Shown here: piece after piece, positions 34,687 through 44,774 of the stretch
How positions within the stretch are numbered: position 1 is the first letter of the stretch
How the letters are laid out: the number at the start of each line of letters is the position of its first letter
Assembly: GCF_006152065.1 (NCBI RefSeq)
Contig: NZ_VDFW01000015.1
Span: 1-64,000 of the forward strand
Source of the DNA: Amycolatopsis alkalitolerans
Lineage (GTDB): Bacteria > Actinomycetota > Actinomycetes > Mycobacteriales > Pseudonocardiaceae
Length of the DNA: 64,000 bases
Direction: 5' to 3'
Translations under genes and position numbers: made by a program
The notes under the pieces: generated by a model
Told to the model about the DNA's origin: nothing
Databases searched by the model: none
What the model saw: the letters and a program-made list of their open reading frames with translations, nothing else

Positions 34687-36363
34687 ATGGCCGAGTTCAT
34701 CTACACCATGAAAAAGGTGCGCAAGACCGTCGGGGACAAGGTCATCCTCGATGACGTCAGCACCGCGTTCTACCCCGGAGCCAAGATCGGCGTCGTGGGT
34801 CCGAACGGTGCCGGCAAGTCCACCGTGCTGAAGATCATGGCCGGGCTCGATCAGCCGAGCAACGGGGAAGCCTTCCTCCAGCCCGGCGCATCGGTCGGCA
34901 TCCTGCTGCAGGAGCCGCCGCTCAACGAGGACAAGACGGTCCGCGGCAATGTCGAGGAGGGCCTCGGCGACATCAAGGTCAAGCTCGACCGGTTCAACGA
35001 GATCGCCGAGCAGATGGCCACCGACTACAGCGACGCGCTAATGGAGGAGATGGGCCGGCTCCAGGAGGATCTGGACCATGCCGACGCCTGGGAACTGGAC
35101 TCGCAGCTCGAGCAGGCCATGGACGCGCTGCGTTGCCCGCCTCCGGACGAGGCCGTCACTCACCTTTCCGGTGGCGAGCGGCGCCGGGTCGCGCTGTGCA
35201 AGCTGCTGCTGTCCAAGCCGGACCTGCTGCTGCTCGACGAACCCACCAACCACCTGGACGCCGAAAGCGTGCTGTGGCTGGAGCAGTTCCTCGCCAGCTA
35301 CCCGGGCGCCGTCCTAGCGGTCACCCACGACAGGTACTTCCTGGACAACGTCGCCGAGTGGATCATGGAGCTCGACCGCGGGCACGTCGTCGGCTACGAG
35401 GGCAACTACTCGACCTACCTCGAGAAGAAGCGGGAACGATTGGAGGTGCAGGGCAAGAAGGACGCGAAGCTCGCGAAGCGGCTCAAGAACGAGCTCGACT
35501 GGGTTCGCTCCAACGCCAAAGCACGCCAGACCAAGTCCCGCGCCCGCCTCGACCGGTACGAGGAGATGGCCGCCGAGGCCGAGCGGAATCGCAAGCTCGA
35601 CTTCGAAGAGATCCAGATCCCGCCCGGTCCGCGGCTGGGCAGCGTGGTGGTCGAGGTCGAGCACCTGCGTAAGGGCTTCGAAGACCGGCTCCTTATCGAC
35701 GACTTGTCGTTCGACCTGCCGCGCAACGGCATTGTCGGTGTCATCGGCCCGAACGGCGTCGGCAAGACGACGCTGTTCAAGACGATCGTGGGGCTGGAGA
35801 ACCCCGACTCGGGCGAGGTCAAGATCGGCGAAACGGTCAAGTTGTCCTATGTGGACCAGAACCGGGCCGGGATCGACCCCAAGAAGACGGTGTGGGAGGT
35901 CGTCTCCGACGGGCTGGACTACATCCACGTCGGCCAGACCGAAATGCCGTCGCGGGCGTATGTCTCCGCGTTCGGGTTCAAGGGGCCGGATCAGCAGAAG
36001 CCGGCCGGTGTGCTCTCCGGTGGTGAGCGCAACCGGCTGAACCTCGCGCTGACGCTGAAGCTGGGCGGGAACCTGATTCTGCTGGACGAGCCGACCAACG
36101 ACCTGGACGTCGAAACCCTGGGCTCGCTGGAGAACGCACTCGAGCAGTTCCCCGGCTGCGCGGTGGTCATCTCGCACGACCGGTGGTTCCTCGACCGCGT
36201 GGCGACGCACATCCTGGCCTGGGAGGGCGACGACGCCAACCCCGCGAAGTGGTTCTGGTTCGAAGGCAACTTCGAGGGCTACGAGAAGAACAAGATCGAC
36301 CGTCTGGGAGCGGAGGCGGCCCGGCCCCACCGGGTGACTCACCGCAAGTTGACGCGCGACTGA
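34687..36363 (+). CDS. ettA: ABC-F translation factor EttA
   Basis: This energy-dependent translational throttle binds the ribosomal E site. The 558-residue protein has no membrane segments and two ATP-binding cassettes: GPNGAGKST, LSGGERRRVALCKLL and LLLDEPTNHLDAES, then GPNGVGKTT, LSGGERNRLNLALTL and LLDEPTNDLDVET. The charged linker between them (KKRERLEVQGKKDAKLAKRLKNE) is the P-site tRNA interaction motif. The ATG at 34687 has TACGAT 7 bp upstream (leaderless). Confidence 0.96.
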   Translation: MAEFIYTMKKVRKTVGDKVILDDVSTAFYPGAKIGVVGPNGAGKSTVLKIMAGLDQPSNGEAFLQPGASVGILLQEPPLNEDKTVRGNVEEGLGDIKVKLDRFNEIAEQMATDYSDALMEEMGRLQEDLDHADAWELDSQLEQAMDALRCPPPDEAVTHLSGGERRRVALCKLLLSKPDLLLLDEPTNHLDAESVLWLEQFLASYPGAVLAVTHDRYFLDNVAEWIMELDRGHVVGYEGNYSTYLEKKRERLEVQGKKDAKLAKRLKNELDWVRSNAKARQTKSRARLDRYEEMAAEAERNRKLDFEEIQIPPGPRLGSVVVEVEHLRKGFEDRLLIDDLSFDLPRNGIVGVIGPNGVGKTTLFKTIVGLENPDSGEVKIGETVKLSYVDQNRAGIDPKKTVWEVVSDGLDYIHVGQTEMPSRAYVSAFGFKGPDQQKPAGVLSGGERNRLNLALTLKLGGNLILLDEPTNDLDVETLGSLENALEQFPGCAVVISHDRWFLDRVATHILAWEGDDANPAKWFWFEGNFEGYEKNKIDRLGAEAARPHRVTHRKLTRD

Positions 36364-36409
36364 GCGCGTTCGCGAGCACGCTTGAGCCGACACTGAAGCG
36401 GAGTCCCCA

Positions 36410-39235
36410 TTGGCAGCCACGAAGCACATCCGGTCCAGCCCGCCCGCGCTACGCGTCGGCGGCTGGAGCACGGGCGGTAGCGGTGAGCATCCGGCGATCG
36501 AGAGCCTGCTGCGGAACGCGGCGGGGCTCGGCCTGCGCGCACCGGAACTGACCGTGATCCTCGGCGAGCGCGCCGCGTCGCTCGCCGAGGCCGCGGGATC
36601 GGACAAGCTGTGGGCGCGGGCGGAGAGCCTGGTCGTCTCGGGCCGGGTCCGGTTGGGGCTGCGCGCGGACACCGTCGGACGTGCGGTCGCGGCGCTGCGT
36701 TCGGCCGAAGATCTCGGTGAAACGGCGCTGGCCGCCGGGTTGCGCAGCGAGCTGGCCGTCTGCTCGCGCAGTGTCGGCGTGCCGCTGACGGGGCTCGCCG
36801 TGCTGAGGCCGGTCCTCGGTGTCGACGCGCTCTCCGGTGCCGCCAAGGCGGCGGCGCTGTGCCAGCTGGTCGGGTGCCTGTCGCAGTTCGGCCGGAAACC
36901 GGAACTGGACCGGACGCTGACCGAGGCCGACCGGCTGTGCGCGTCGGACGACGATCTCGACGGGGACGAACGGTTGCTCGCCCGGGCGCTGGTCCGGGTC
37001 GCGATCTCCGGGCATCGGCGGCGTCACGCCGACGTGATGGGCGCGGCCGATGCCGCACGCACCGGGCTGGGCCTGCTCGAACAGCTCGAGGATCCGGGTT
37101 GCGACGGCGGTGTCGTCCGTGTCCGGCTGATCCTCCAGCTGGTGTGCTCGTTGCTCGACCGGGGCGACACCGAGAACGCCGCGGAGATCGCGGAATCGGT
37201 GCTGACCGACTCTCCGCGTGCGGCCGCGGTCGCACCGCTGGGCTGGCTGCGGATGGCCGTCGCGACGCGGGTTCTGCTTCCCTCCGGTTCGGTCGAGGCG
37301 GCGGCGGTCGTGCTGCGGGACGCGGTGCACAGCACCGAACGGCATGGCCTGTATTCGCTGACCGCGCGATTGTGGGCGGAACTCGCGTACGTCGAAGAAA
37401 GGCTGGGCCGGGCGTCGGAGGCCATCGAGTGCTTGCACCAGAGCCGCGCGGCCGAGCATGTGTATGCGCGGTCGCGCCGCCAGGCGATGGGGTTGCTGGC
37501 GGGCGCGTTCGGCACCGGCAGCCAGGCCGAGTTCGACCTTGACGACGTGCTAGCTCCCCGTGCACAGGCTCCCGGTGGTTCGGCGCGCCGGGCGGCTGAC
37601 GCGGTCGCGGGGGGTTTGGGGGCCGCCTCAGACGTGCCTGGACTGAATGGGGCCGGCACGCACCTTGCCTCGCGTTCCGCGGCGCAGGCAGAGCAGAAGA
37701 GGCAGGCCGCGGCCGAGCAAACCGTGATCCTTCCGCGCATCATCGAGCCCAGCGACGAGCGGCGTTCAGCGAGGGTGGTGAGTGCTCCGAAGGCCGGAAA
37801 GCGGCGCGCGGAGGACAAAGCGGTTGCCGTCGCGACCGCGAAGGGCGGTGTGGATGCGACCGCACCACCGGTGAGGCTCACGCCGGTGCGGGTCGAGCAT
37901 CCCGAGGTACCGGATCTGCCGCTCGCGCCGCCGCCTGCCGACGAGCCGGTCGCCGAGCGCAAGGCAGCCGGCCGGCCGGACGAGCCCGCCACGCGGAAGA
38001 CCCGTCACGACGCCACGCACGGCTCGGTCACCGCGCGGTCCGTCCTGGACCGGCTGGGTATCTCGACCGGTTCCGGCGGTGGCCGCCGCCGCGCGGTGGA
38101 CGAAACCGATGATTCCCAGCAGACCGCGAACGTCGCGCCGAACAAGGAGGCGGTGGGTCGCCAGGGTTCGGAAGGTCCCGCCTCGACAGGAGCCGCGGCG
38201 GGCCGCCAGGGCTCGCGGGAGCTCAGCTCGGCCGGAGGCGTGGCGGATTCCGCGCGCCAAGACGAGCAGTTGGCGGCTGGACGCGACGTCGAGCCCGCCG
38301 ATTCCGCGCGGCATGACGGATCGGCGGTCGGTGGCTTGGTGGAGTCGGCGCGGCGTCAGGAGTCGGCAAACGGTGGCCCCGCAAACCTCGCGCAGCGTGA
38401 CGGGTTGGCGGATGGCGGCCTGGCAAAGTCGGCGCGGCGTGATGGATCGGCGGACGGCGGCCTGGTGGGCTCCGCGCGGCGCCAGGAGTCGGCGGACGGC
38501 GGCCTCGCAAACCTCGCGCAGCGCGACGCATCGGCCGACGGTGGCCCGGTGGGCTCCGCGCAACCCGAGCCGAGCCCGGAGGCGGACGAGCCCGCATGGC
38601 TGCGCGAACTGGCGGACTCCCTGCGGAACGACGAATTGGCGGAGACCCGTGGGTCGGCGGAACCCTCGCGAGGCAAGGAAATCGCGGACTCGGCGCCAGG
38701 CGTGAACCGGGCCGAGGTGTCTCGGCACAGGGAGCCGGACGAGTCCACTCAGGACACGCAGACAGCGGACCAGGGCGACCACGGTGAGGAGACCGCGAAG
38801 AACCGGTCGAACGCTGGATCCGGCGAGTCCCCGTCCGGATCTCCGGAGCGATCGCTCGTCGTGAACGATCCGTGGTTGCCGCGGCTGAAGTTGCCGCCGT
38901 CACTCGAACCGTTCGAGAGCGTCGCAGACGACGTTCCGGCTTCGATGTCGGAGACCCATTTCACCAACACGCCAGTAATCGAGGACGACGGACTCGGCGA
39001 ACCGTTCCGCGACGGGTACACCGGTTCGCCCGCATTGGAGGAGGACCTGCCTGCCGACGCCGGGCTGGCCGACCTGCTGGCGAGGGCCCTGGCGGAGCAT
39101 CAGGCCGGCACCTCCAGCGCGGCCGCCCTGGTGAAACGCCTGGGCAATCAGGGCTCCGAGGAGCGGCGCACCCTCAACGGTCACGGTCGCAACGGCGAAC
39201 CTCCGGCGAACGGCCGCCATCGCGGCGACCGCTGA
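36410..39235 (+). CDS. Hypothetical protein: helical TPR-like N-terminus and long disordered repeat region
   Basis: The product has 941 residues from TTG 36410, with GCGGAG upstream. Residues 1 to about 380 are alanine- and leucine-rich helices like TPR repeats (GRVRLGLRADTVGRAVAALRSAEDLGETALAAGLRSEL). Residues 400-880 are charged and low-complexity, with about six 14-residue repeats near 637-720 (pattern S-A-D-G-G-L-x-x-S-A-R-R-x-x). The end has an ordered motif LADLLARALAEHQAGTSSAA. No known domain is recognised. A scaffold or regulator is possible. Its stop codon lies inside a tandem repeat unit that continues beyond the gene. It is flanked by ettA and gdh, which are normally close neighbours. 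Confidence 0.75.
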   Translation: MAATKHIRSSPPALRVGGWSTGGSGEHPAIESLLRNAAGLGLRAPELTVILGERAASLAEAAGSDKLWARAESLVVSGRVRLGLRADTVGRAVAALRSAEDLGETALAAGLRSELAVCSRSVGVPLTGLAVLRPVLGVDALSGAAKAAALCQLVGCLSQFGRKPELDRTLTEADRLCASDDDLDGDERLLARALVRVAISGHRRRHADVMGAADAARTGLGLLEQLEDPGCDGGVVRVRLILQLVCSLLDRGDTENAAEIAESVLTDSPRAAAVAPLGWLRMAVATRVLLPSGSVEAAAVVLRDAVHSTERHGLYSLTARLWAELAYVEERLGRASEAIECLHQSRAAEHVYARSRRQAMGLLAGAFGTGSQAEFDLDDVLAPRAQAPGGSARRAADAVAGGLGAASDVPGLNGAGTHLASRSAAQAEQKRQAAAEQTVILPRIIEPSDERRSARVVSAPKAGKRRAEDKAVAVATAKGGVDATAPPVRLTPVRVEHPEVPDLPLAPPPADEPVAERKAAGRPDEPATRKTRHDATHGSVTARSVLDRLGISTGSGGGRRRAVDETDDSQQTANVAPNKEAVGRQGSEGPASTGAAAGRQGSRELSSAGGVADSARQDEQLAAGRDVEPADSARHDGSAVGGLVESARRQESANGGPANLAQRDGLADGGLAKSARRDGSADGGLVGSARRQESADGGLANLAQRDASADGGPVGSAQPEPSPEADEPAWLRELADSLRNDELAETRGSAEPSRGKEIADSAPGVNRAEVSRHREPDESTQDTQTADQGDHGEETAKNRSNAGSGESPSGSPERSLVVNDPWLPRLKLPPSLEPFESVADDVPASMSETHFTNTPVIEDDGLGEPFRDGYTGSPALEEDLPADAGLADLLARALAEHQAGTSSAAALVKRLGNQGSEERRTLNGHGRNGEPPANGRHRGDR
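38320..38571 (+). repeat. In-gene 42 bp tandem repeats (14-residue units)
   Basis: Six units of about 42 bp encode variants of ADGGLVGSARRQES and ADGGLANLAQRDAS in the disordered half of the 941-residue protein. The two subtypes partly alternate, so a pair of units may be the real copying unit. Confidence 0.65.
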
Positions 39236-39720
39236 CGGGCGGATGTCGCGAGGCCGTCGCCGTGTCCGCCGGGGAGCCCGGGCTGATACGCCGGTGGGGT
39301 GGTCGCTGTTGCGGTGATCGGCCGGGGTGGATGTTGTGTGGGCGGCGCCGGGCTGGCCGTCGCCGTGTTGGCCGGGGAGTCCGCGCTGATACGCCGGTGG
39401 GGTGGTCGCTGTTGCGGTGATCGGCCGGGGTGGATGTTGTGTGGGCGGCGCCGGGCCGGCCGTCGCCGTGTTCGCCGGGGAGCCTGCGCTGAAATGCCGG
39501 CGAACGGCCGCCATTGCGGTGACCACTGACGGGCGGAAAACGCGAGGCGTCGCCGCGTCCGCCAGGGGGTCCGGGCCGAAACGCCGGTGCAACGGTCGCC
39601 GTCGCGGTGACCACGATAGGCGGACGTCCCGAAGGCCGCACCGGCTGTGTTCGCCAGTGAGCCCGCGCCGAAAGGCAGCCGAACGCCCGCCCCCACCGCC
39701 CGCGTGGGTGAAGTCCCATC
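39195..39720 (+). repeat. Tandem array of about 87-103 bp units that starts inside the gene and includes its stop codon
   Basis: Unit 0 (39195-39281, 87 bp) contains the last codons and TGA of the 941-residue gene. Units 1 and 2 (39282-39384, 39385-39487) are 103 bp each and nearly identical. Unit 3 (39488-39574, 87 bp) repeats unit 0 closely, including CTGACGGGCGG. Unit 4 (39575-39666) and a partial unit are more decayed. The 607 bp between the stop and gdh hold this array and, in the last 120 bp, nothing I recognise. Confidence 0.8.
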
Positions 39721-39842
39721 ACTAGCACTCGGAGGCGAGGATCGCTCCGTGGCCATAGCCGAAACGCCGCCGAAAGGTCGCACTATGGTGAGGCTGTTCG
39801 GCTTGATGGTGTGATCGCTGGCTCAGTGGAGAGTTGCCTGAA

Positions 39843-42800
39843 ATGAGCTCGACAGGTGTTTCGTCCCGCCCTGGTGTGGCTTCCGGGCGGGAAACCGCGC
39901 AACGGCGGGCGGACAGTCCCGAGCAGATCCGGGACGAGCTGATCGAGGCCGCGGCCGTCGACGCGCCGGACATCGCGGGCCTCATCCGCCTCTACTACCG
40001 CCACCTCCCGGCCGAGGAGGTCGTCGGCGACGACTCGGTCGACCTCGTCGGCGCGGTCCGCTCCCATCGCCAGTTCGCCGCGCAGCGCGTTCCCGGTCGC
40101 CCCGGCATCCGCCTCCTCAACCCCACCACCGCGCAGGACGGCTGGACCCGCGAAGCGACCGTGGTGCAGATCGTCACCGACGACATGCCCTACCTCGTCG
40201 ACTCCATCATCGCGAAGCTCGCGCGCGACGGCATCCAGGTGCACCGCCTCGTGCACCCCATCGTCGTGGTCAGCCGGGACATCACGGGCAAGCTCCTGGA
40301 GATCCACCCGTCCGCCGATGTCGGCCGCCCGCCGGCCGGCACCGCCGCCGAATCGTGGATGTACGTCGAGGTCGACCGGATCACCGACCCGAACCGCGCC
40401 CGCGAGCTCGAAACGCGACTGACGTCCGTGCTCGCCGACGTCCGCGAGGTCGTCGAGGACACCGACAAGATGGTGCAGTCCGCCCTCGATGTCGCCGCCG
40501 AGCTGGGCGAACACCAGAGCGCCGAGCTGCTTCGCTGGCTCGCCAACGGGCATTTCACGTTCCTGGGCTACCGCCGCTACGACCTGTTCGAAGGCGAGCC
40601 CGGCGACGACGGCCCGGCCCTGCGCCCCTCGATCGCGGCCGGGCTCGGGGTGCTCCGCGAGGACAACCTCGCCGCCCGCAGCCTCACCACCGGCCCCGAC
40701 GCCGTCCTCGACGTCACCGAGCCGCTCGTTCTCACGCAGGCGAGCGCGCCCTCCACCGTGCACCGGCCGGTGTACCCGTACTACGTGGGTGTCCGGACGT
40801 TCGACGAGCACGGGGCACTGACCGGCGAGCACCGTTTCCTCGGCATGTTCACCACGAGCGCGCTCCACGAAGACGTGCTCGACATCCCGGTGGTGGCGCA
40901 CAACGTGCGCGAGGTCATCCACCGCGCCGGCTACCCGATGGAGTCCTACTCGGGCCAGCGCATGCTCGAAGTCCTGCAGAACTGGCCGCGTGCCGATCTG
41001 TTCTCCGCGGACCGGGACTCGCTCTACTCGACCGCGGTCGGCGCCATCACCCTCTCCGACCGCCGCCGGCTGCGGCTGTTCCTGCGGCGCGACACCTACG
41101 GCCGCTTCTACTCCTGCCTGGTGTTCCTGCCGCGTGACCGGTACACGACCCGGTCGCGGCTGGCGATGCAGGAGGTTCTCCTGGCCGAGCTCGAGGGCAC
41201 CCACCTCGAATACGGCACCCGCGTCGGCGAGACCGCGCTCGCGCAGGTCCACTTCACCGTCCACACCGACCCCAGCCGCAGTGCCGAACCTGACACCCTG
41301 CGCATCCAGGAACGCCTGAACGCGGCCGTGCGCAGCTGGGACGACCTGATGGTCGAAGCGATCCTCGCGGAACGGCGCGAAGCGGGCCGGGGCGCCGGCT
41401 CGTTCGGCGAGGAGTCCGCGGCCGAACTCGGCCAGCGGTACGCGGGCGTGTTCCCCGAGGCCTACAAGGAGGATTTCGATGCCGCCGAGGCGCTCGCGGA
41501 CCTTCGGTGCCTGGAGTCGCTGCGTACCGAGCAGGACCTCACCATGTCGTTCTACCTGCCGGCGGGCGCCGAGGCGGGGGAGCGGCGGTTCAAGCTGTAC
41601 CTCCTCGGCGAGGGCGTCACCCTCACCGCGGTGCTGCCGCTACTGCAGCGCATGGGCGTCGAGGTCGTGGACGAGCGGCCCTACGATCTGCGCCGCGAGG
41701 ACGGAACCCGGTGGTGGATCTACGATTTCGGGCTCCGGATCAACCGCGAGGTCCTCGGTGAGCTGACCAGCGAGGCCGAGGAAGACCTGCGGGTGCGCTT
41801 CCAGGACGCCTTCGCCGCCACCTGGCGCGGGGACTGCGAGGTCGACGGCTACAACTCGCTGGTCCTGCGCGCGGGCCTGACATGGCGGCAGGCCGCGGTG
41901 CTACGCGCGTACTCGCGGTACCTGCGCCAGGCGCGCACGCCGTACTCGCAGGAGTACATCGAGGCCGCCGTGCTCGCGCACACCGACATCGCGACGAAGC
42001 TGGTCAACCTGTTCGAGCACCGGTTCGACCTGAGCACCGACCCGGAGTCCGACGCGCAGGCCGATCCGCTCATCGACGAGATCACCGCGATGATCGACGA
42101 GGTCACCAGCCTCGACGAGGACCGCATCCTCCGGCGCCTGCTCGCGGTCATCACCGCGACCCTGCGCACGAACTACCGCGTCACCGGCGCCGAGGGCGAT
42201 CCGCGCCCGTTCCTCGCGTTCAAGCTCGATCCGAAGAGCGTGCCGGACCTGCCCGAGCCGCGGCCGCGGTTCGAGATCTTCGTGTACTCTCCGCGCGTCG
42301 AAGGCGTGCACCTGCGCTTCGGTGCCGTCGCCCGCGGCGGGCTGCGCTGGTCGGACCGCCGTGAGGACTTCCGCACCGAGATCCTGGGCCTGGTGAAGGC
42401 GCAGGCGGTGAAGAACGCGGTGATCGTGCCGGTCGGCGCGAAGGGCGGGTTCGTCGTCAAGCGGCCCCCGGCGCCGACCGGTGACCCGGCCGTGGACCGC
42501 GACGCGCAGCTGAACGAGGGCATCGCCTGCTACCGCATGTTCATCTCGGGCCTGCTGGACCTGACCGACAACCGCGTCGAAGGCCACACCTCCCCGGCGA
42601 AGGACGTGGTCCGCTACGACCCCGACGACACGTACCTGGTCGTCGCCGCGGACAAGGGCACCGCGACCTTCTCCGACATCGCGAACGACGTGTCGGCCAG
42701 TTACGAGTTCTGGCTCGGCGACGCGTTCGCCTCGGGCGGTTCGGTCGGCTACGACCACAAGGCCATGGGCATCACCGCGCGCGGCGCGTGGGAAAGTGTC

Positions 42801-44771
42801 AAGCGGCATTTCCGGGAACTGGGCGTGAACACCCAGCGCGAGGAGTTCACGGTCGTCGGTATCGGCGACATGGCCGGCGACGTGTTCGGGAACGGCATGC
42901 TGCTGTCCGAGCACATCCGGCTCGTGGCCGCCTTCAACCATATGCATGTCTTCCTCGACCCCGATCCCGACGCCTCGGCGACGTTCGCCGAGCGCAAGCG
43001 GTTGTTCGCGCTGCCACGGTCCTCATGGGACGACTACGACCGTTCGCTCATCAGTGAGGGCGGCGGGATCTACCCGCGTGCCGCGAAGACGATCACGATC
43101 ACCCCGCAGGTGCGGCGTGCGCTCGGGCTCGGTGAGGACATCGAGCACCTGTCCCCGGCAGAACTGATCAAGGCGATCCTGCTCGCGCCCGTCGACCTGC
43201 TGTGGAACGGCGGTATCGGCACCTACGTCAAGGCCGGGGACGAGACGCACGCCGACGCGGGCGACAAGGCGAACGACGCCGTGCGCGTCAACGGCCGGGA
43301 CCTGCGCGTGAAGGTCGTCGGCGAGGGCGGCAACCTCGGGCTCACCCAGGGTGGCCGGATCGAGTTCGCGCAGGCCGGCGGAAAGATCAATACCGACGCG
43401 CTGGATAACTCCGCCGGGGTGGACTGCTCCGACCACGAGGTCAACATCAAGATCTTCCTCGACCACCTGGTCGCCGCGGGGGAGCTGGACCGCGAGCACC
43501 GCAACGCCCTGCTGCACGAAATGACCGACGAGGTCGGAGAGCTCGTGCTCCGGGACAACTACCAGCAGAACGCGATGCTCGGGGTGGGCCGCTCGCACGC
43601 CCCGGCGATGCTGTCGGTGCACGAGCGGCAGATCGCCGCGCTGGAGGCCGACGGTGCGCTCGACCGCGAGCTGGAGTCGCTGCCGAACGAGGCCGAGTTC
43701 CGGGCGCGGGAAAAGGCGGGGGACGGGCTGACCTCGCCGGAGCTGGCGACCCTGCTCGCGCATGTCAAGCTGGATCTGAAGGACGAGCTGCTCGCGAGCG
43801 AACTGCCCGACGCCGAGGTCTTCGCCCGCCGCCTGCCCGAGTACTTCCCCGAACCGCTGCGGGAACGCTACGGCCACGAGGTCGGCGAACACCCGCTGCG
43901 CCGCCAGATCATCTCCACGATGCTCGTCAACGAGGTCGTGGACGGCGGCGGCGTGTCCTACGCCTACCGGCTGTCCGAGGAGATGAACGCGACGGCCACC
44001 GACGCCGTGCGGGCGTACACGGTGGTCACCCGGGCGTTCGGGCTCGACTCGCTCTGGCAGGCGATCAACGAGCTGGACAACGACGTGGACACGGCCATCA
44101 CCGACGCGATGATGCTCGAGACGCGCCGCCTGCTGGACCGCGCCTCGCGCTGGTTCCTCGCCAACCGGCCGCAGCCGCTGGCCGTGGGCGCGGAGATCAG
44201 CCGGTTCGGCGAGGCCGTGGGGCAGCTCGCGCCGAAGATGCGCGGGCTGCTGCGCGGGCGCGAAGCCGAGGCGGTCTCGGAGCGGACGAAGAAGTTCCGC
44301 GGTGAGGGGTGCCCGCGCGAGCTGGCCGACCGGGTCGCGGTGCTACTCGACGCGTACGGCCTGCTGGACATCGTCGAGGTCACCGAACTCGCCGAGCGTG
44401 AGGCCCGGGTCGAGACCGAGCGCAGCGCGCAGGAGACCGCCGAGCTGTACTACGCGATGTCGGCGCACCTGAACGTCGACCAGCTGCTGACCTCGATCAG
44501 CGCACTCGAACGCGGCAACCGCTGGCACGCTCTCGCGCGGCTTTCCCTGCGTGACGACGTGTACTCGTCGCTGCGGGCGATCACGCTCGATGCCTTGCGC
44601 CACAGCGATTCCGAAGACAGCCCGGACGAGAAGATCGCGCAGTGGGAGAAGGCGAACGCCTCGCGGCTGGCGCGGGCCCGGGTCGCGCTCGACGAGATCG
44701 CCCGGTCGGGCAGGCTGGACCTGGCCACGCTGTCGGTCGCCGCGCGGCAGCTCAGGAGCACGGTGAGGTAG
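39843..44771 (+). CDS. gdh: NAD-dependent glutamate dehydrogenase, large (180 kDa) type
   Basis: It oxidises glutamate to 2-oxoglutarate and ammonium. The 1642-residue length is typical of the L_180 class: an N-terminal region with ACT-like regulatory folds, then the catalytic core (VHLRFGAVARGGLRWSDRREDFRTE, LVKAQAVKNAVIVPVGAKGGFVVK), a Rossmann domain (FTVVGIGDMAGDVFGNGMLLS) and a helical C-terminus. ATG 39843 is preferred; a TTG three codons earlier is possible. In mycobacteria this enzyme is held in check by phosphorylated GarA. The thioesterase gene starts three bases after its stop. Confidence 0.95.
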   Translation: MSSTGVSSRPGVASGRETAQRRADSPEQIRDELIEAAAVDAPDIAGLIRLYYRHLPAEEVVGDDSVDLVGAVRSHRQFAAQRVPGRPGIRLLNPTTAQDGWTREATVVQIVTDDMPYLVDSIIAKLARDGIQVHRLVHPIVVVSRDITGKLLEIHPSADVGRPPAGTAAESWMYVEVDRITDPNRARELETRLTSVLADVREVVEDTDKMVQSALDVAAELGEHQSAELLRWLANGHFTFLGYRRYDLFEGEPGDDGPALRPSIAAGLGVLREDNLAARSLTTGPDAVLDVTEPLVLTQASAPSTVHRPVYPYYVGVRTFDEHGALTGEHRFLGMFTTSALHEDVLDIPVVAHNVREVIHRAGYPMESYSGQRMLEVLQNWPRADLFSADRDSLYSTAVGAITLSDRRRLRLFLRRDTYGRFYSCLVFLPRDRYTTRSRLAMQEVLLAELEGTHLEYGTRVGETALAQVHFTVHTDPSRSAEPDTLRIQERLNAAVRSWDDLMVEAILAERREAGRGAGSFGEESAAELGQRYAGVFPEAYKEDFDAAEALADLRCLESLRTEQDLTMSFYLPAGAEAGERRFKLYLLGEGVTLTAVLPLLQRMGVEVVDERPYDLRREDGTRWWIYDFGLRINREVLGELTSEAEEDLRVRFQDAFAATWRGDCEVDGYNSLVLRAGLTWRQAAVLRAYSRYLRQARTPYSQEYIEAAVLAHTDIATKLVNLFEHRFDLSTDPESDAQADPLIDEITAMIDEVTSLDEDRILRRLLAVITATLRTNYRVTGAEGDPRPFLAFKLDPKSVPDLPEPRPRFEIFVYSPRVEGVHLRFGAVARGGLRWSDRREDFRTEILGLVKAQAVKNAVIVPVGAKGGFVVKRPPAPTGDPAVDRDAQLNEGIACYRMFISGLLDLTDNRVEGHTSPAKDVVRYDPDDTYLVVAADKGTATFSDIANDVSASYEFWLGDAFASGGSVGYDHKAMGITARGAWESVKRHFRELGVNTQREEFTVVGIGDMAGDVFGNGMLLSEHIRLVAAFNHMHVFLDPDPDASATFAERKRLFALPRSSWDDYDRSLISEGGGIYPRAAKTITITPQVRRALGLGEDIEHLSPAELIKAILLAPVDLLWNGGIGTYVKAGDETHADAGDKANDAVRVNGRDLRVKVVGEGGNLGLTQGGRIEFAQAGGKINTDALDNSAGVDCSDHEVNIKIFLDHLVAAGELDREHRNALLHEMTDEVGELVLRDNYQQNAMLGVGRSHAPAMLSVHERQIAALEADGALDRELESLPNEAEFRAREKAGDGLTSPELATLLAHVKLDLKDELLASELPDAEVFARRLPEYFPEPLRERYGHEVGEHPLRRQIISTMLVNEVVDGGGVSYAYRLSEEMNATATDAVRAYTVVTRAFGLDSLWQAINELDNDVDTAITDAMMLETRRLLDRASRWFLANRPQPLAVGAEISRFGEAVGQLAPKMRGLLRGREAEAVSERTKKFRGEGCPRELADRVAVLLDAYGLLDIVEVTELAEREARVETERSAQETAELYYAMSAHLNVDQLLTSISALERGNRWHALARLSLRDDVYSSLRAITLDALRHSDSEDSPDEKIAQWEKANASRLARARVALDEIARSGRLDLATLSVAARQLRSTVR

Positions 44772-44774
44772 CGG

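Noticed and set aside
34687..36363. ABC transporter ATPase of a drug exporter
   Set aside because: Tandem cassettes with the charged linker, no permease gene and the ssb-gdh context fit EttA.
35314..36846. Long minus-strand frame across ettA
   Set aside because: Shadow of the ettA coding sequence with arginine- and valine-rich noise and no domain.
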